A stretch of DNA of 33,416 nucleotides from Bryobacterales bacterium (GCA_028819235.1 JAPPMC010000003.1:1-33416), one strand, 5' to 3'. Numbered from the stretch's first letter, positions 1 through 8,875 are shown. Numbers and translations: made by a program. Notes: generated by a model not told the origin, from the sequence alone.

Positions 1-1217
1 CTACCAGTGGGCCGCCGGGCCCGTCGTGGCAGGGGTTTTGGCGCGAGCACTAGCTTCTCGTTCGCGGTTCGGATCAGAGCCACGTTCTCAGCGTCAGGGT
101 TTTCCTGCTCGTCCAGCAGACCATAGCGGCGGGACCGGTTGCGCTGGTAGGCGCCACAAAGATGGAAACCGATGCAACCTGGATGCTCGTACAACCCGGC
201 AAGAATCTCCGCGTACCACCCGCCTTCGTTTTGCGTGAACTCCCCCGGCTCGGTGTTCCACTTCATCTTCGCTGCGTCGGCCAGCAGTACGGGCTTGCCG
301 GTCTCCTTGTGCCACTCCGGCAGATGAGTAAGCGGATGGCGGAAATCCTGGAATGACAACACATCGACGTACGGCAAAGCCGCATCGACGACCTCGTCAG
401 CGATCGGCTGGTTTGCCTCGTACCGGTCTCCAAGAATCAGATGATGCTGGTCGTACCGACGGATAGCGTCATGAGTCGTCTCGTAATACTGACGCGCCAG
501 CGCCGTCAGCTCCTTCCTCCCCGCTTCGGTCTTCAGTCGCTGCGGATCGAAAATCGGGCCGCGCCACTCGTTCCGGGGCCGTTCGTGAATCCAGGTCGGG
601 CAGTCACTGTAGAAGTAGCCGATCAGATTGCGCTCCTCGCTCAGCTCCGCGCAGTGCGCCCGAGCAACGTAGTCGCACCACTCCTCCCAGCCAGAGCTTC
701 CGAAGTCGAAGTGCCGCGTATGCTGCTCCCACTGGTGGGATTCGATGAACGGCAACAGGTGACAGTACGGCATGTCCAGAGCCCTGTACTCATCGAGGGT
801 GAACGAGCGCGAGTGCGCCCAGTTCCGAACTGAAACCTCCTGCACCCAGCCGACGGAATTGAAGCCCCAGCGCTTCAGATTCGGCGCGACGGACTCTTTG
901 ATCCAGCGCAGCGTGCTGCCGCCGTACTTCTCCCGCCAGATCCGGATGTTCTCCGGGTAGCGCAGGGTCGCCGGATCGATGTGGTTCAACCCGATGGTGA
1001 AGAAGGGCTCGCCGTCGGGCGTGATCAACCACCAGTGGCCGTCGCGTTGGCCGAGCGTGAAGAAGCCCGCAGGTTCCGACTGTGTTGTGGCTGTGACCTT
1101 GACTGCCGCGCTTGCCCCACAAGCAACTGTGCAACGGAAGAACTGCCTTCGGCTAAGTGTCAAGCAGGCCCCCCTGTCGCCTCTCGCTGGCCCAGTTTCA
1201 AGTCGGATCAGCGACAT
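1..1217 (-). CDS. Tat-exported agarase-like glycoside hydrolase (3' end beyond window)
   Basis: The open frame starts at ATG 1217 and is still open at base 1, giving 405 visible residues with the C-terminus missing. Residues 21-37 read as a twin-arginine signal (LSRRQFFR followed by a short hydrophobic stretch), so the enzyme is probably exported folded. From residue 50 it resembles agarase-like TIM-barrel hydrolases (GFFTLGQRDGHWWLITPDG, then IGLNHID). The barrel strands visible include NLIGYFYSDCPTW (about 198-209), LPYVDVLSFQDFRHP (281-295) and GKPVLLADAAK (307-317). Where clan GH-A enzymes usually show Asn-Glu and a later Glu, this protein shows D205 and D314, so the substrate and even the mechanism are uncertain. 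It begins 18 bp after the DUF1552 stop and probably shares its mRNA. A related non-agar glycosidase is possible. Confidence 0.75.
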   Translation of the reverse strand, partial: MSLIRLETGPARGDRGACLTLSRRQFFRCTVACGASAAVKVTATTQSEPAGFFTLGQRDGHWWLITPDGEPFFTIGLNHIDPATLRYPENIRIWREKYGGSTLRWIKESVAPNLKRWGFNSVGWVQEVSVRNWAHSRSFTLDEYRALDMPYCHLLPFIESHQWEQHTRHFDFGSSGWEEWCDYVARAHCAELSEERNLIGYFYSDCPTWIHERPRNEWRGPIFDPQRLKTEAGRKELTALARQYYETTHDAIRRYDQHHLILGDRYEANQPIADEVVDAALPYVDVLSFQDFRHPLTHLPEWHKETGKPVLLADAAKMKWNTEPGEFTQNEGGWYAEILAGLYEHPGCIGFHLCGAYQRNRSRRYGLLDEQENPDAENVALIRTANEKLVLAPKPLPRRARRPTG

Positions 1218-1235
1218 CCAACCTCCGTGGAGCGT

Positions 1236-2621
1236 CTAGGCTTTGATCTCCTCGATCTGCTTCGTCGCGATCCCAACCGGGCGGTCGATCGGAACGCCGG
1301 CGCACGCGAGTAGCGTGGTCAGCAGATCTCCCTGGTTTCCCTGGGTATCCGGCAGGAAACGTCCCGTGTTGATGGAACCGCCTCCTCTACCAGCGAGAAC
1401 GAAGGGAAGATTCTCCCGCGTATGCTCATTCCCGTCCTCAAGGCCGGACCCCCACATCATGATGCAGTTATCGAGCAACGTGCCGTCGGCCTCGCGGAGG
1501 CTGTGCATCTTCTTCACCATGTAGGCGAACTGCGCGATGTTGAATTCCGTGATCTTGGCGACCTTGCCGACCTTCTCCGGATCGTTCATGTGATGGGTTT
1601 GCGAGTGATGCTGATCGCTAAACCCAAGCTCCGGGTAGGAGGCGCCGTTCGGTCTTGAGCCAATGTAGGTTGAGACCCGAGTCGTGTCGGTCTGGAATGC
1701 CAGCACGTTCAGGTCGCACATCACCTGCATGTACTCGCTCCGCTTGTCCCCTTCCGGGATCTTGATCTCGATCGGCGGGGAATCGGTATCGGGACGCTTG
1801 CTCGCGCGGACGCCGGCCTTCTCGAGCGCCGCCTCCTTCTGCCGATACTCGATGGCGGCAATGCGTCGTTCCACGGAGCGAACGCTGTCCAAGTATTCAT
1901 CCAGTTTCCGCTGGTCGGATCTGGGCAGCGTCCGCCGCAAGTCCCTCGCGCCGCCCAGCACAATATCCAACAGGCTTCGATCCAGCGCGTTCACTCGCGC
2001 CGACTGGGTCCCGGCACCATTCTGTTCCTGCTTCCCGAACAGGCGATTGAACACGTTCCGCGGATTGATCTCGGCAGGGACCACCTGAGTCGGTGACCGA
2101 TAGCTGCAGTGCGAATAGTATCCTTCGTTCAGGCCCTCCTGGTTTTCCTTCCAGTTCTGGGGCATCGTGGCCAGTTCCAACGACGGCAGCGGGGTGAAGG
2201 CTCCCACGTGGTTGGCGGCAATCTGATCTGCGGAGATCGCAATGCTGATCTCCGCCCGCTTGTCGGCGGCCGGCAATGTCGCCGTGAGCCACGTGGATAG
2301 CTCCAACGCGTGCGGTGCCCCGTTGAAGGGAGCGATGGGCACGCCGGAAATCCCCTTCACCACCAGACATTGGTCGAGTACTGGACGCAACGATGCGAGC
2401 GCCGGCGGCGGTGACGCAAGAAAGCTCTCGGCATCCTCGGGCCAGAATTGATCCATGATCACGCCATGAGGCATGTACATGAAACCGAGACGGACCGGTG
2501 GTCTGTAGGCCTGACCCTTCGCGGTGTCGGCCCATCCCATGGACTCCATGAGCGGTAGGGCGAGTGAGACGCCCAAGCCCTTCAGGCAGGCTCGACGGTC
2601 AATCAGCGCGCTTGTTCTCAT
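1236..2621 (-). CDS. DUF1552 family protein
   Basis: This 461-residue protein matches the DUF1552 family, which is found mostly in Planctomycetota, Acidobacteriota and Verrucomicrobiota beside DUF1592 cytochrome genes. Its biochemical role is unknown. The N-terminus (RRACLKGLG, then a hydrophobic stretch ending near residue 31) looks like a twin-arginine signal, so it is probably periplasmic. Family-like blocks include the [17 protein letters not shown] region near residue 46, [15 protein letters not shown] in the middle, and [20 protein letters not shown] followed by [11 protein letters not shown] near the C-terminus. The start is set by AGGAG six bases upstream of ATG, a ribosome site that lies inside the end of the upstream DUF1592 gene (23-bp overlap). 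This implies translational coupling. Family assignment is firm; function is not. Confidence 0.9.
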   Translation of the reverse strand: MRTSALIDRRACLKGLGVSLALPLMESMGWADTAKGQAYRPPVRLGFMYMPHGVIMDQFWPEDAESFLASPPPALASLRPVLDQCLVVKGISGVPIAPFNGAPHALELSTWLTATLPAADKRAEISIAISADQIAANHVGAFTPLPSLELATMPQNWKENQEGLNEGYYSHCSYRSPTQVVPAEINPRNVFNRLFGKQEQNGAGTQSARVNALDRSLLDIVLGGARDLRRTLPRSDQRKLDEYLDSVRSVERRIAAIEYRQKEAALEKAGVRASKRPDTDSPPIEIKIPEGDKRSEYMQVMCDLNVLAFQTDTTRVSTYIGSRPNGASYPELGFSDQHHSQTHHMNDPEKVGKVAKITEFNIAQFAYMVKKMHSLREADGTLLDNCIMMWGSGLEDGNEHTRENLPFVLAGRGGGSINTGRFLPDTQGNQGDLLTTLLACAGVPIDRPVGIATKQIEEIKA

Positions 2622-4560
2622 TGGATCTCCTCTCTTCTTCGATTCGACGATGCGTGAAGGGATAACTGTTGACGACCGTGTTGATCAGCGTCTGCATGCG
2701 GTATCCGTCGGCGGCGATATCCTGCATCAGATCGTCCACCACGATCTCATCGTAGCCTTCCAACCGTCGGCCCAAGGCGTAGGCGAGTAGCTTCTCCACC
2801 AAGTTTCGGGCAAGATCGTCAGTTCGTCCGGCGATGATAATTTTCAGATCTTCCGGACCTGAGAAACGTACTCCCCCCGGAAGCTCGCCCACCGCATCAA
2901 TCGCCTCGCCGTTATCGTCCTGGTCGCGCCATCGGCCGATAGCATCGAAGTTCTCCAGCCCGAACCCGATCGGGTCGAGCATTTGATGACAGTTGGCGCA
3001 AACGGGATTCGTCCGGTGCAGTTCCGTGCGCTCACGCAGGGTCAGGTTCCCCGCCGTTCCCTGGTCCTGTTCTTCCAGGGCCGGAACGTCGGGAGGGGCG
3101 GTGGGCACATGCTCCCCAAGAACTTGTTCCAGCACCCACACGCCGCGCTTGACCGCGCTGCTGCGGTTAGGGAAGGACGTTGCAGCCAGCACGCCTGGCA
3201 TGCCCAGAACCCCACCGCGATTGCGGTCGCTCAGATGGACCCTCCGCATTTCGGGTCCACTGACCGTTTCTGCCAGACCGTAGATCGAGGCCAGAGTCCC
3301 ATTGAGATACGTGTAGTCGCCGTCGACGAAACGAATGACACTCTTGTTCTCACGCATGATGCTCTCGAAGAACAGGCGGGCTTCGTCGTACATCGCCTTG
3401 CGCATCTCCGCGGTCATCTGCGGAAACATTTCAGGATCGAATACCTGACTCTCCAAGCCGCCGACGCCGAGCCACTGGGCGCCGAATCCGTCAAACAGGG
3501 CATGCGAGCGAGGATCCTGCAGCAACCGTTTTACCTGCGCCTCGAGAACGGCCGCCTCATGCAGCGTTCCGCTGTCAGCCAGCGCCATCAGTTCGTCGTC
3601 GGGCATCGTGGCCCATAGCAGATAAGACAAACGTGAGGCGAGTTGATAGTCGTCCAGCGGCACGATCCCCGTCTCCGACTCAACTTCTCCAGCCGGGGTG
3701 ATGAAGAGGAACTGAGGAGAAACTAGGATCGCCTTGAGCATCAACCGCAACGACTGCTGATAATCGAGGTCGTTTTCCCTTCCCAAGTCGAACGCCGCCA
3801 CCAGGACATCTAGCTCCGCCTCAGTCGGCGGACGACGATAGGCCTTCCGCGCAAGAGATCGGGCGGCGCCTCGCGCCGCTTCTCGGGCACGCGTCGCCGG
3901 CCCGCCGGGGTCGCCGAACATCCGCATTTGGACTTCGGTCGGCGGGGCGTCTTCCGGCGCCAAAATCCGATCCAACACCCGATCGGCGATCGCCATATAC
4001 TGCTCAACCTGGAGGGGCGAGAGCGAGTTTAGATACCCCTCGCCGCTGACTTCGACCGGCAGCCCATCGGCAATCGACGGCTCGACGCCGAACAGGTCCT
4101 GGAGGGTGTTGCCGTACTCGGTCTTCGTCAATCGCCGGATGACGAAACGTCCCGGATCCTTCTCGCTGAGGTACTTGAGCTTGGGAAGCCACTCGCGAAA
4201 CATCCGCCGCTCCGCCTCGGTCGGCTGGGGCGCGCCTTTCGGCGGCATGTCATGCGCCCTTACCCTGGCGACTGCTCTCTTCCACTGATCGTTGAAAGCG
4301 GCGTGACCAGGAGCCTTGAGCGCCGGGGAAAAATTGACCCCCGCCTGCGTGGGTCGCTTGTTCTGGTGGCAGGGCAGGCAATAGTCCTTGATGAACGGCG
4401 TGATGCGATCAGCGAAGACCGCTTCGGCATCGGCCTTCAGCGCTTCAAGATCGCGGGCGCCGGAATCGGGCTCCCCGGCGCCGGCCAGACACGAGACCAA
4501 CAAGGAGCCCAGTGATACGACCGCCCTCGAAATACGGCGGACCAAGATGGAAGAGGCCAT
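2599..4560 (-). CDS. DUF1592 multi-domain cytochrome c-like protein
   Basis: A 653-residue secreted protein with signal peptide at about 1-28. A class-I-type heme motif CLPCH lies at 61-65 and a second, CANCH, at 521-525, so two hemes may be bound. Between and after them are the DUF1587 block ([18 protein letters not shown]), DUF1595 ([19 protein letters not shown]), DUF1592 ([19 protein letters not shown]), DUF1588 ([20 protein letters not shown], with the second heme site) and DUF1585 ([21 protein letters not shown]). This is the usual planctomycete-type cytochrome order and length. The role is thought to be periplasmic redox chemistry, but no substrate is established. It is first in a three-gene minus-strand operon with the DUF1552 protein and the agarase-like enzyme. 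A GGAGG lies about 11 bases before the ATG. Confidence 0.92.
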   Translation of the reverse strand: MASSILVRRISRAVVSLGSLLVSCLAGAGEPDSGARDLEALKADAEAVFADRITPFIKDYCLPCHQNKRPTQAGVNFSPALKAPGHAAFNDQWKRAVARVRAHDMPPKGAPQPTEAERRMFREWLPKLKYLSEKDPGRFVIRRLTKTEYGNTLQDLFGVEPSIADGLPVEVSGEGYLNSLSPLQVEQYMAIADRVLDRILAPEDAPPTEVQMRMFGDPGGPATRAREAARGAARSLARKAYRRPPTEAELDVLVAAFDLGRENDLDYQQSLRLMLKAILVSPQFLFITPAGEVESETGIVPLDDYQLASRLSYLLWATMPDDELMALADSGTLHEAAVLEAQVKRLLQDPRSHALFDGFGAQWLGVGGLESQVFDPEMFPQMTAEMRKAMYDEARLFFESIMRENKSVIRFVDGDYTYLNGTLASIYGLAETVSGPEMRRVHLSDRNRGGVLGMPGVLAATSFPNRSSAVKRGVWVLEQVLGEHVPTAPPDVPALEEQDQGTAGNLTLRERTELHRTNPVCANCHQMLDPIGFGLENFDAIGRWRDQDDNGEAIDAVGELPGGVRFSGPEDLKIIIAGRTDDLARNLVEKLLAYALGRRLEGYDEIVVDDLMQDIAADGYRMQTLINTVVNSYPFTHRRIEEERRSNENKRAD

Positions 4561-4755
4561 TCTTGGAGAGATCCTCCGACGGCTGTTCTACTGGCGAGAA
4601 TCGCCTTGGGCGGCCGATTGAGTCCGTCGCGCGAAGTGTACCACGGCGCCACGCCAGTTTGAAGGCTTTCGCTCTTCCGGCCTCTGCGTGGCTGGGCGGA
4701 GGGCGCGTGCCTGACCCGGAGGGTTGTTGCGCGAGGCCAGGTTGGACCGGAAGCG

Positions 4756-5075
4756 GGCCCAAGGAGGTGACTCAGGCTGAGATCGATGGTCGAGGAGTGC
4801 AGCGCTTAGACCGGAGCTTCGAGAGCCAAGCCCAAGACCTCACCGTCGTACATGGGCCGGACAATGCGGATCAGGGCTTGGGCGAAATCCTGTCAGATCC
4901 GCCAATCGCCTGCTTCATTGGCATTGGGCAGCGTGTTGCGGGGGTGATGCCGCCGCGGATTCCCAGCTTGCTGCTCTGAGCGCGCAAGTCAATCTCCAGG
5001 CCGCACAGGCTGCGACGTCCGGCGATCTGCACAAAGCCATGTAGAGGAACTGTTCGTCGCAGGGAAGTGCCGCTG
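4756..5075 (-). pseudogene. Decayed IS4-family transposase, N-terminal part
   Basis: Read on the minus strand across frames, this stretch carries the conserved N-terminal region of an IS4-family transposase: DEQFLYMAL, then SLCGLEIDLRAQSSKLGIRG, then NTLPNANEAGDWRI, QDFAQALIRIVRPMYDGEV and SSTIDLSLS. From memory, intact relatives have the same order (DQFLCMAF, RESLRDIE.CLRAQ, NTLANANE.RDWRI, DFAQ, STTIDLCLS). A TGA (4893-4895) and a TAA (4806-4808) interrupt the frame, and at least one frame change is needed between the first two blocks. The catalytic core and the element ends are not visible, so this is an old inactive fragment. Confidence 0.7.
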
Positions 5076-5369
5076 TGCGCAGCCGAGGTGCTGTTCGCAG
5101 CAGAGGAACTGCAATTCCTTGGGGCTCACGCCGAACAGCAAGGCAGGCCGGGGCAGAAGTATCTGGGTTCGGCCGTGGCGCTGGTGACCCACTTAGGAGG
5201 CTACCGGGCACTCAAGCAAGAGCCGGCACCGGGGAACCGGGTCATGTGGGAAGGCTACTACGGGCTCACACCCGCGACCATGCGGCATATGATTTCGAGG
5301 CAGGCAGATGGCTGCCGAGACCAGCGAGGGACGACTGCTGTTCAGGCGCAGTTTACGGCTACCCGCTAG
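5046..5369 (+). pseudogene. Decayed Tn5/IS4-type transposase, C-terminal part
   Basis: The plus-strand frame here includes VTHLGGYRALKQEPAPGN followed by VMWEGYYGLT (about 5184-5270). This is the pattern of the C-terminal end of Tn5/IS4-type transposases, where a LGG(F/Y) motif is followed by a PG and a W.G...L motif. Just before it, VPLCAAEVLF resembles the segment preceding that end in the family. No catalytic DDE core is present upstream, and the preceding DNA belongs to a second, oppositely oriented IS4-family fragment. It is therefore a truncated remnant, possibly from nested insertions. The last 30 or so codons before the stop at 5369 are not recognised. Confidence 0.5.
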
Positions 5370-5577
5370 CGCTAGCGCGACCGTGCGATACCAGAGCGGC
5401 TCGGGTGGTGAGCCCTGCAGTGCTAGGACACCCAGCATCGGTAGGACTCCGCGAGGTCGCGTTTCCCGGCACCTACTGGCCAAAAACTGGCAGTAGACCA
5501 CCGCGCAGATTCTAACTTCGGAGCCTGAGTGGGTGGAACCCCCACGAACCAGTGCGGATTGTCCGCGCGGAATCGGC

Positions 5578-5583
5578 TAGGCT
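5578..5583 (+). promoter_or_regulatory. Candidate -10 box (TAGGCT) for the small membrane protein
   Basis: TAGGCT lies seven bases before the ATG at 5591, so a transcript from it would start at or within a base or two of the start codon. No clear -35 is seen at the normal distance. The same geometry recurs at 20517 and 24813. GAGGG in the same interval could alternatively serve as a ribosome site for a longer transcript. Confidence 0.35.
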
Positions 5584-5590
5584 GAGGGCA

Positions 5591-5788
5591 ATGAGCGCGG
5601 AGCTGATCGGAATTCTGAGCGTAGGTGTAGCCTTGGCGGCTCTCATCGCAGGACTGGCCGGCCTGATCCTAAGCGGTCACCGCGAGATGACCCGGCAATT
5701 GGCAGATATCGATAGGAGGCTGGCTCGCGTCGTGGGTCTCATCAAGGGGCGCGGGGCGCCAATTCCGGCCCCGGCTACGGGCAGCTAG
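5591..5788 (+). CDS. Small single-pass membrane protein, unknown function
   Basis: A 65-residue protein starting MSAELIGILSVGVALAAL. One hydrophobic helix spans about residues 4-26 and is followed by a short charged amphipathic segment (REMTRQLADIDRRLARVVGL) and a Pro/Ala-rich tail. Small proteins with this plan, a membrane anchor plus a heptad-like helix, recur in environmental bacterial genomes without known function. I chose ATG 5591 over the in-frame upstream start at 5552 because the hydrophobic helix follows directly and a GAGGG and TAGGCT box sit just before it. It is isolated between mobile-element remnants and the broken ThuA gene, so no partner can be inferred. Confidence 0.6.
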   Translation: MSAELIGILSVGVALAALIAGLAGLILSGHREMTRQLADIDRRLARVVGLIKGRGAPIPAPATGS

Positions 5789-5852
5789 GCCCCGTCCCAC
5801 TGATGGAACTGCGGCTTGGCAGAAGTTTAGGCGATTTGGTCCGCAACCCTGT

Positions 5853-6207
5853 TCACTCGGATTGGACCGAAAGCGCCGCCAGCACTTGGTCCCCGTCGGG
5901 AGCGACAGCATCACCAAGCAGGCCGGTAGCGTAGTGCGCGCAGACGATGCCGCAGCCGCGACTCATCATTTCGGCCGGATGGGCCAATTTTTTCGCCGGG
6001 TTGGGAAGGCGGTTCGGCGGCAAGGTGTCACCGATGAAGACTACTGTCGAGGTGGCGTCCCGCAAGGCATCGGCGGGCCACCAGTAGACCACGTCGGCAA
6101 TGCCCCCGTACGCTGGCAACGCGCTCGACAGCGTGCTTGATGAGTCGTCAGCTTGCGGCGGCTTCGTGAGGCCTTGGTGGGTGTTTGCTGGTGCCGACCA
6201 CGATCAT
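5853..6207 (-). pseudogene. Broken ThuA-like (trehalose-utilisation-like) protein fragment
   Basis: From ATG 6207 the minus strand reads MIVVGTSKHPPRPHEAAAS, then an in-frame TGA (6148-6150), then RLIKHAVERVASVRG. A frame change near 6110-6120 continues as GIADVVYWWPADAL and MMSRGCGIVCAHYATGL, ending at a stop near 5853. The SH.PG.HE opening, the ADVV strand and the MxRGCGIVCxHYATG block are typical of ThuA-like domains in Acidobacteriota and Planctomycetota. Intact domains are around 200 residues or more; here only about 115 codons remain. One stop plus one shift and the missing C-terminal half indicate a pseudogene, possibly once part of the neighbouring degradation genes. Confidence 0.7.
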
Positions 6208-6348
6208 TGACCCGATTCTTCCCTGGATGGCGCATCGGCCAATTTCGCCTAGGCTAATTGCGTTAGCTGCCGGGCGCTCTTAACCGTTTCGGCTTGCCGA
6301 GCAGAAACGATTCTCGGCTAGTCATGTAGGGCCAGCCTCCGTGACAAT

Positions 6349-6367
6349 CGCCCAAGCTGTTTGGGCG
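6349..6367 (-). terminator. Candidate stem-loop after the sulfatase gene
   Basis: CGCCCAA, a five-base loop (GCTGT) and TTGGGCG form a perfect 7-bp stem 48-66 bases beyond the sulfatase stop. No T tract follows on the minus strand, so factor-independent termination is uncertain. A second imperfect stem (CGTTTC paired with GAAACG) lies further on near 6285-6310. Confidence 0.35.
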
Positions 6368-6414
6368 GCAAGAGCCCTGAACGGGAAATTAGGAGAATCG
6401 GACCAACGGTTGCC

Positions 6415-7869
6415 TTAGCGCATCCGGGCGTCCGCCGCCGGACCTGCGGTCTCGAGAACATGTTGAACGAACTCAGGATCGCGGAACGGATCATCGGTTT
6501 CGGCCTGCCAAGCCTGCAGCGCGACTGTCAACCGCCGCTGCTCTTCGGCCAGACGGGTCTCCCCTGCGAGATTGTGGAACTGCTCCGGATCTGCCGCGAG
6601 ATCATATAGCTCGTACTCGGGAGGATCCGCGAAAGTATCGAACGCGCGCCGTACGTCGGTCCCGACAAACCGACCCTCCTGGGAGAGAGAGTACGCTGGG
6701 TCGCCGTCGATACCGCTGGAGGGCTTGGCCTGCCCCGCTCGCAGATTGTGAATCAGTTGAAACCGCTCGTCTCGGATCGCCCGGCGGGGATAGAAGGGCT
6801 CCACGCCATGGTAGTGGAACTCGCCGACCAAATGCCGGCGCCACTCCACGCCCGGGTCGCCGCCGAGCAGCGGCCGGAGCGAACGGCCGTGGAGATCATC
6901 GGGGATCGGCGCTTGCGCGGCTTCGAGGATGGTCGGAACCAAGTCGACCGTGGAGACCATGGCGGGGCTGTCGCCGCGAAAGTCGAGACCGGGCCAGCGG
7001 ACAATATACGGGATGCGCAGGCCTGCCTCGTAGGCCGTCGTCTTCCCCCTCGCAAAAGGCGGGCCATGATCGGAGACGAACACGACGAGCGTGTCCTCGC
7101 TGCGCCCGGCTCGTCCAAGCGCCGCCAGCAGCAGCCCGACGCCGTCGTCCAGACGTCTGACCGCGCTCAAGTAGTCGGCCGTTCGCTGCCGCTGTTCGGG
7201 CGTGTCGATGCGCTGGAATCTGAGTAGCGTCTTCTCGCTCGGCTCGACCGGATTCTCCGGGAAGCCGTCGACTTGCGGCGGGAAATAGCGGCTGCCGTCC
7301 GCGCGGCGCCCGACATGCGGGTCAGTGTAGTTGACCATCAGGAAGAACGGGCTACCTGCCGGATCGGCGAAGAACCGGCTTGCCCGCTCAGCGACCAAGC
7401 CCACTCTGCGAGCTTCGTTGTAGTTCGTCTCGCGCATGTCGAATTCAAACGTCTGCTCTGGTTTGACGTGCAGCTTGCCGATGATTCCGGTGCGGTACCC
7501 CTGGTGCTTGAGCAAATTCGGCAGCGTACGGTCGAACATCTCGCGATGCATCTGGAAGCCGCGATTCGCCAATCCATACTGGCCCGTCGCATGGACATAG
7601 AGACCGGTAAACATGGCGCTGCGCGATGGGCTGCAAGAGGCCTGGGCGACGTACGCCGTCTCGAAGCGAACGCCCTCGGACGCCAAGCCGTCGAGATGCG
7701 GCGTTTCGATGCGAGTCTCGCCATAGCAACCTAGTTGCAGTCCCAGGTCGTCGGAAGTAATTAGCAGGATGTTGAGTGGACCGGCTGACGTTGCGGTCTC
7801 TGGCAGAGTCGAGCAGCCGATCGACCACAGCGCGAGTAGTGGGGCAACAGCGGCAAACGAAGGCCTCAT
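6415..7869 (-). CDS. Sulfatase (type I, formylglycine-dependent)
   Basis: A 484-residue S1-family sulfatase that hydrolyses sulfate esters or sulfamates. The formylglycine motif CSPSR is at 79-83, so C79 would have to be oxidised by a formylglycine-generating enzyme (not in this window). Metal-site Asp residues are in ILLITSDD (34-41); a GKLHVKP block follows near residue 132; SDHGPPFARGKTTAYEAG carries the conserved DHG. The layout is closest to heparan N-sulfatase-like and related polysaccharide sulfatases, but the substrate cannot be read. The N-terminus is hydrophobic and ends in SIGC at 16-19, a weak lipobox, so it may be a lipoprotein. It stands alone, with a 20-bp palindrome about 90 bp upstream. 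A short AGGCG precedes the ATG. Confidence 0.92.
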   Translation of the reverse strand: MRPSFAAVAPLLALWSIGCSTLPETATSAGPLNILLITSDDLGLQLGCYGETRIETPHLDGLASEGVRFETAYVAQASCSPSRSAMFTGLYVHATGQYGLANRGFQMHREMFDRTLPNLLKHQGYRTGIIGKLHVKPEQTFEFDMRETNYNEARRVGLVAERASRFFADPAGSPFFLMVNYTDPHVGRRADGSRYFPPQVDGFPENPVEPSEKTLLRFQRIDTPEQRQRTADYLSAVRRLDDGVGLLLAALGRAGRSEDTLVVFVSDHGPPFARGKTTAYEAGLRIPYIVRWPGLDFRGDSPAMVSTVDLVPTILEAAQAPIPDDLHGRSLRPLLGGDPGVEWRRHLVGEFHYHGVEPFYPRRAIRDERFQLIHNLRAGQAKPSSGIDGDPAYSLSQEGRFVGTDVRRAFDTFADPPEYELYDLAADPEQFHNLAGETRLAEEQRRLTVALQAWQAETDDPFRDPEFVQHVLETAGPAADARMR

Positions 7870-8187
7870 TTCGCCTATGAGGATAACGAAATGAGCGGTC
7901 TAGAGCGCGAATCATTCGCTCCGAGCCGATCGGTCTATCCGATGTGCGCGGGAGAGCCGCTGTGACCGGTCACAGCGAACGTCGTCAATCGTCCGGCAGG
8001 CTTGATCTTGCAGTTGACCACCGCTTGATACCGAAAAAAGTGGGAGGGAATATCGAACAATTGACAAGTCAGGATGAATCAGCGATCAATAGGTGAAAGT
8101 GTCCCTCCTTACCCGTCGGTCGGGCTATACAGAATTCAGCGAATGCAGATGCTGACACTGGCGGGTCGGATTATCGCCGCCGGAGCA
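7870..8187. other. Intergenic region upstream of the sulfatase
   Basis: No convincing gene. It holds the perfect palindrome at 7958-7977 and an AT-richer patch around 8030-8100 containing a TTGACA (near 8061) without a matching -10 at normal spacing. A 32-codon plus-strand frame beginning near 8143 has no ribosome site or recognisable content. Confidence 0.5.
7958..7977. promoter_or_regulatory. 20-bp perfect palindrome, CRP/FNR-like operator candidate
   Basis: CGCTGTGACCGGTCACAGCG reads identically on both strands. Its core TGTGA-CCGG-TCACA carries both CRP half-sites, but with a 4-bp rather than the canonical 6-bp spacer. It lies 89-108 bp before the sulfatase ATG, a plausible activator position. 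The binding protein is not in the window. A chance palindrome of this length is unlikely, but a cruciform or terminator role cannot be excluded. Confidence 0.5.
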
Positions 8188-8406
8188 CTAACGTGGGCCG
8201 CCGGGCCGTGCGTTGCTCCAGAACGCTATCTGAATGCCTAGCATTCGATACAAGCCTCTCTGTTTGGCGACCTCGCTGGGCTGGCCCGCCATCATGCCCT
8301 TGAATTCGATGACTAGGTAGCGCTCGCAGCGACTCTCAGTGGAGAAAGTCCACTGGACTACAGAATTCGGCTCCATCAGGGCCGTGCCACGACTGTTCTG
8401 GGTCAA
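8188..8406 (-). CDS. Hypothetical protein, doubtful
   Basis: A 72-codon frame from TTG 8406 (next in-frame ATG a few codons later, at MEPNSVVQWTF). The composition is protein-like (CERYLVIEFKGMMAGQPSE) but matches no family I recognise. An in-frame TAG lies shortly upstream, so it cannot be longer. It could be the remains of a larger gene together with the ORF at 8492-8806, which is on the same strand 85 bp upstream; no direct evidence links them. Confidence 0.28.
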   Translation of the reverse strand: MTQNSRGTALMEPNSVVQWTFSTESRCERYLVIEFKGMMAGQPSEVAKQRGLYRMLGIQIAFWSNARPGGPR

Positions 8407-8491
8407 ACCACGGAACTACCCACCCCATCTGAGAGTCCCGAGCCCACGAACGAAGGTCGGGACGCGAAGCTAGGGTTTCCGCCTGCAGGAC

Positions 8492-8806
8492 CTAGGAGTG
8501 CGTATGGAAGGCAGCCGGGCTCAGTTCCGACTTCGCCGGAATCGCCGACCGCCCCCTCGGATACCAACGGCGTAGCGCAGTTCGGAAGCCCCGGTCGGAT
8601 GTGTCGGTAGTGCGTGGCGTTCCAGATTCAACCTGATCACGGAACACCGGCACAACGAAAAGCTCGCCGTCGATGCGCCGCACTTCGGCTTCAATGTGAT
8701 CCATTGCAGCTTGGTCGTACTCTACGTCGGACCAATCTTGCGAGTTCATAACACGCAGGCATGACTGGATCCGTTCTCTAATCCACTGTCCTGTCCACGG
8801 TCGCAC
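8492..8806 (-). CDS. Hypothetical protein, doubtful
   Basis: A 104-codon frame from GTG 8806, with a likelier start at the internal ATG giving MNSQDWSDVEYDQAAMDHIE. The first half looks like a real acidic, helical protein (HIEAEVRRIDGELFVVPVF); the second half is Arg/Ser-rich and less convincing. It follows lnt by 69 bp on the same strand and might be its last operon member. Third-position GC is lower than in the neighbouring genes, which argues for recent arrival or for non-coding DNA. Not recognised. Confidence 0.35.
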   Translation of the reverse strand: MRPWTGQWIRERIQSCLRVMNSQDWSDVEYDQAAMDHIEAEVRRIDGELFVVPVFRDQVESGTPRTTDTSDRGFRTALRRWYPRGRSAIPAKSELSPAAFHTHS

Positions 8807-8875
8807 CGTGCTCGTGCTGCAACCCCATCCAACACTTACTGAACCCGGGATTCTTGACTTAGCGGCGACTGTTGC

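Noticed and set aside
26..1313. Several plus- and minus-strand frames over the glycosidase gene
   Set aside because: They are out-of-frame readings of one continuous minus-strand gene that has a Tat signal and family motifs.
4512..4979. A 155-codon plus-strand frame
   Set aside because: It is antisense to the decayed IS4 transposase, whose conserved residues are read on the minus strand.
8055..8095. TTGACA-containing AT-rich patch considered as a promoter
   Set aside because: No acceptable -10 at 16-18 bp and no supported gene downstream.
8143..8241. A 32-codon hydrophobic plus-strand frame
   Set aside because: No ribosome site, no homologue recognised and too short to support.
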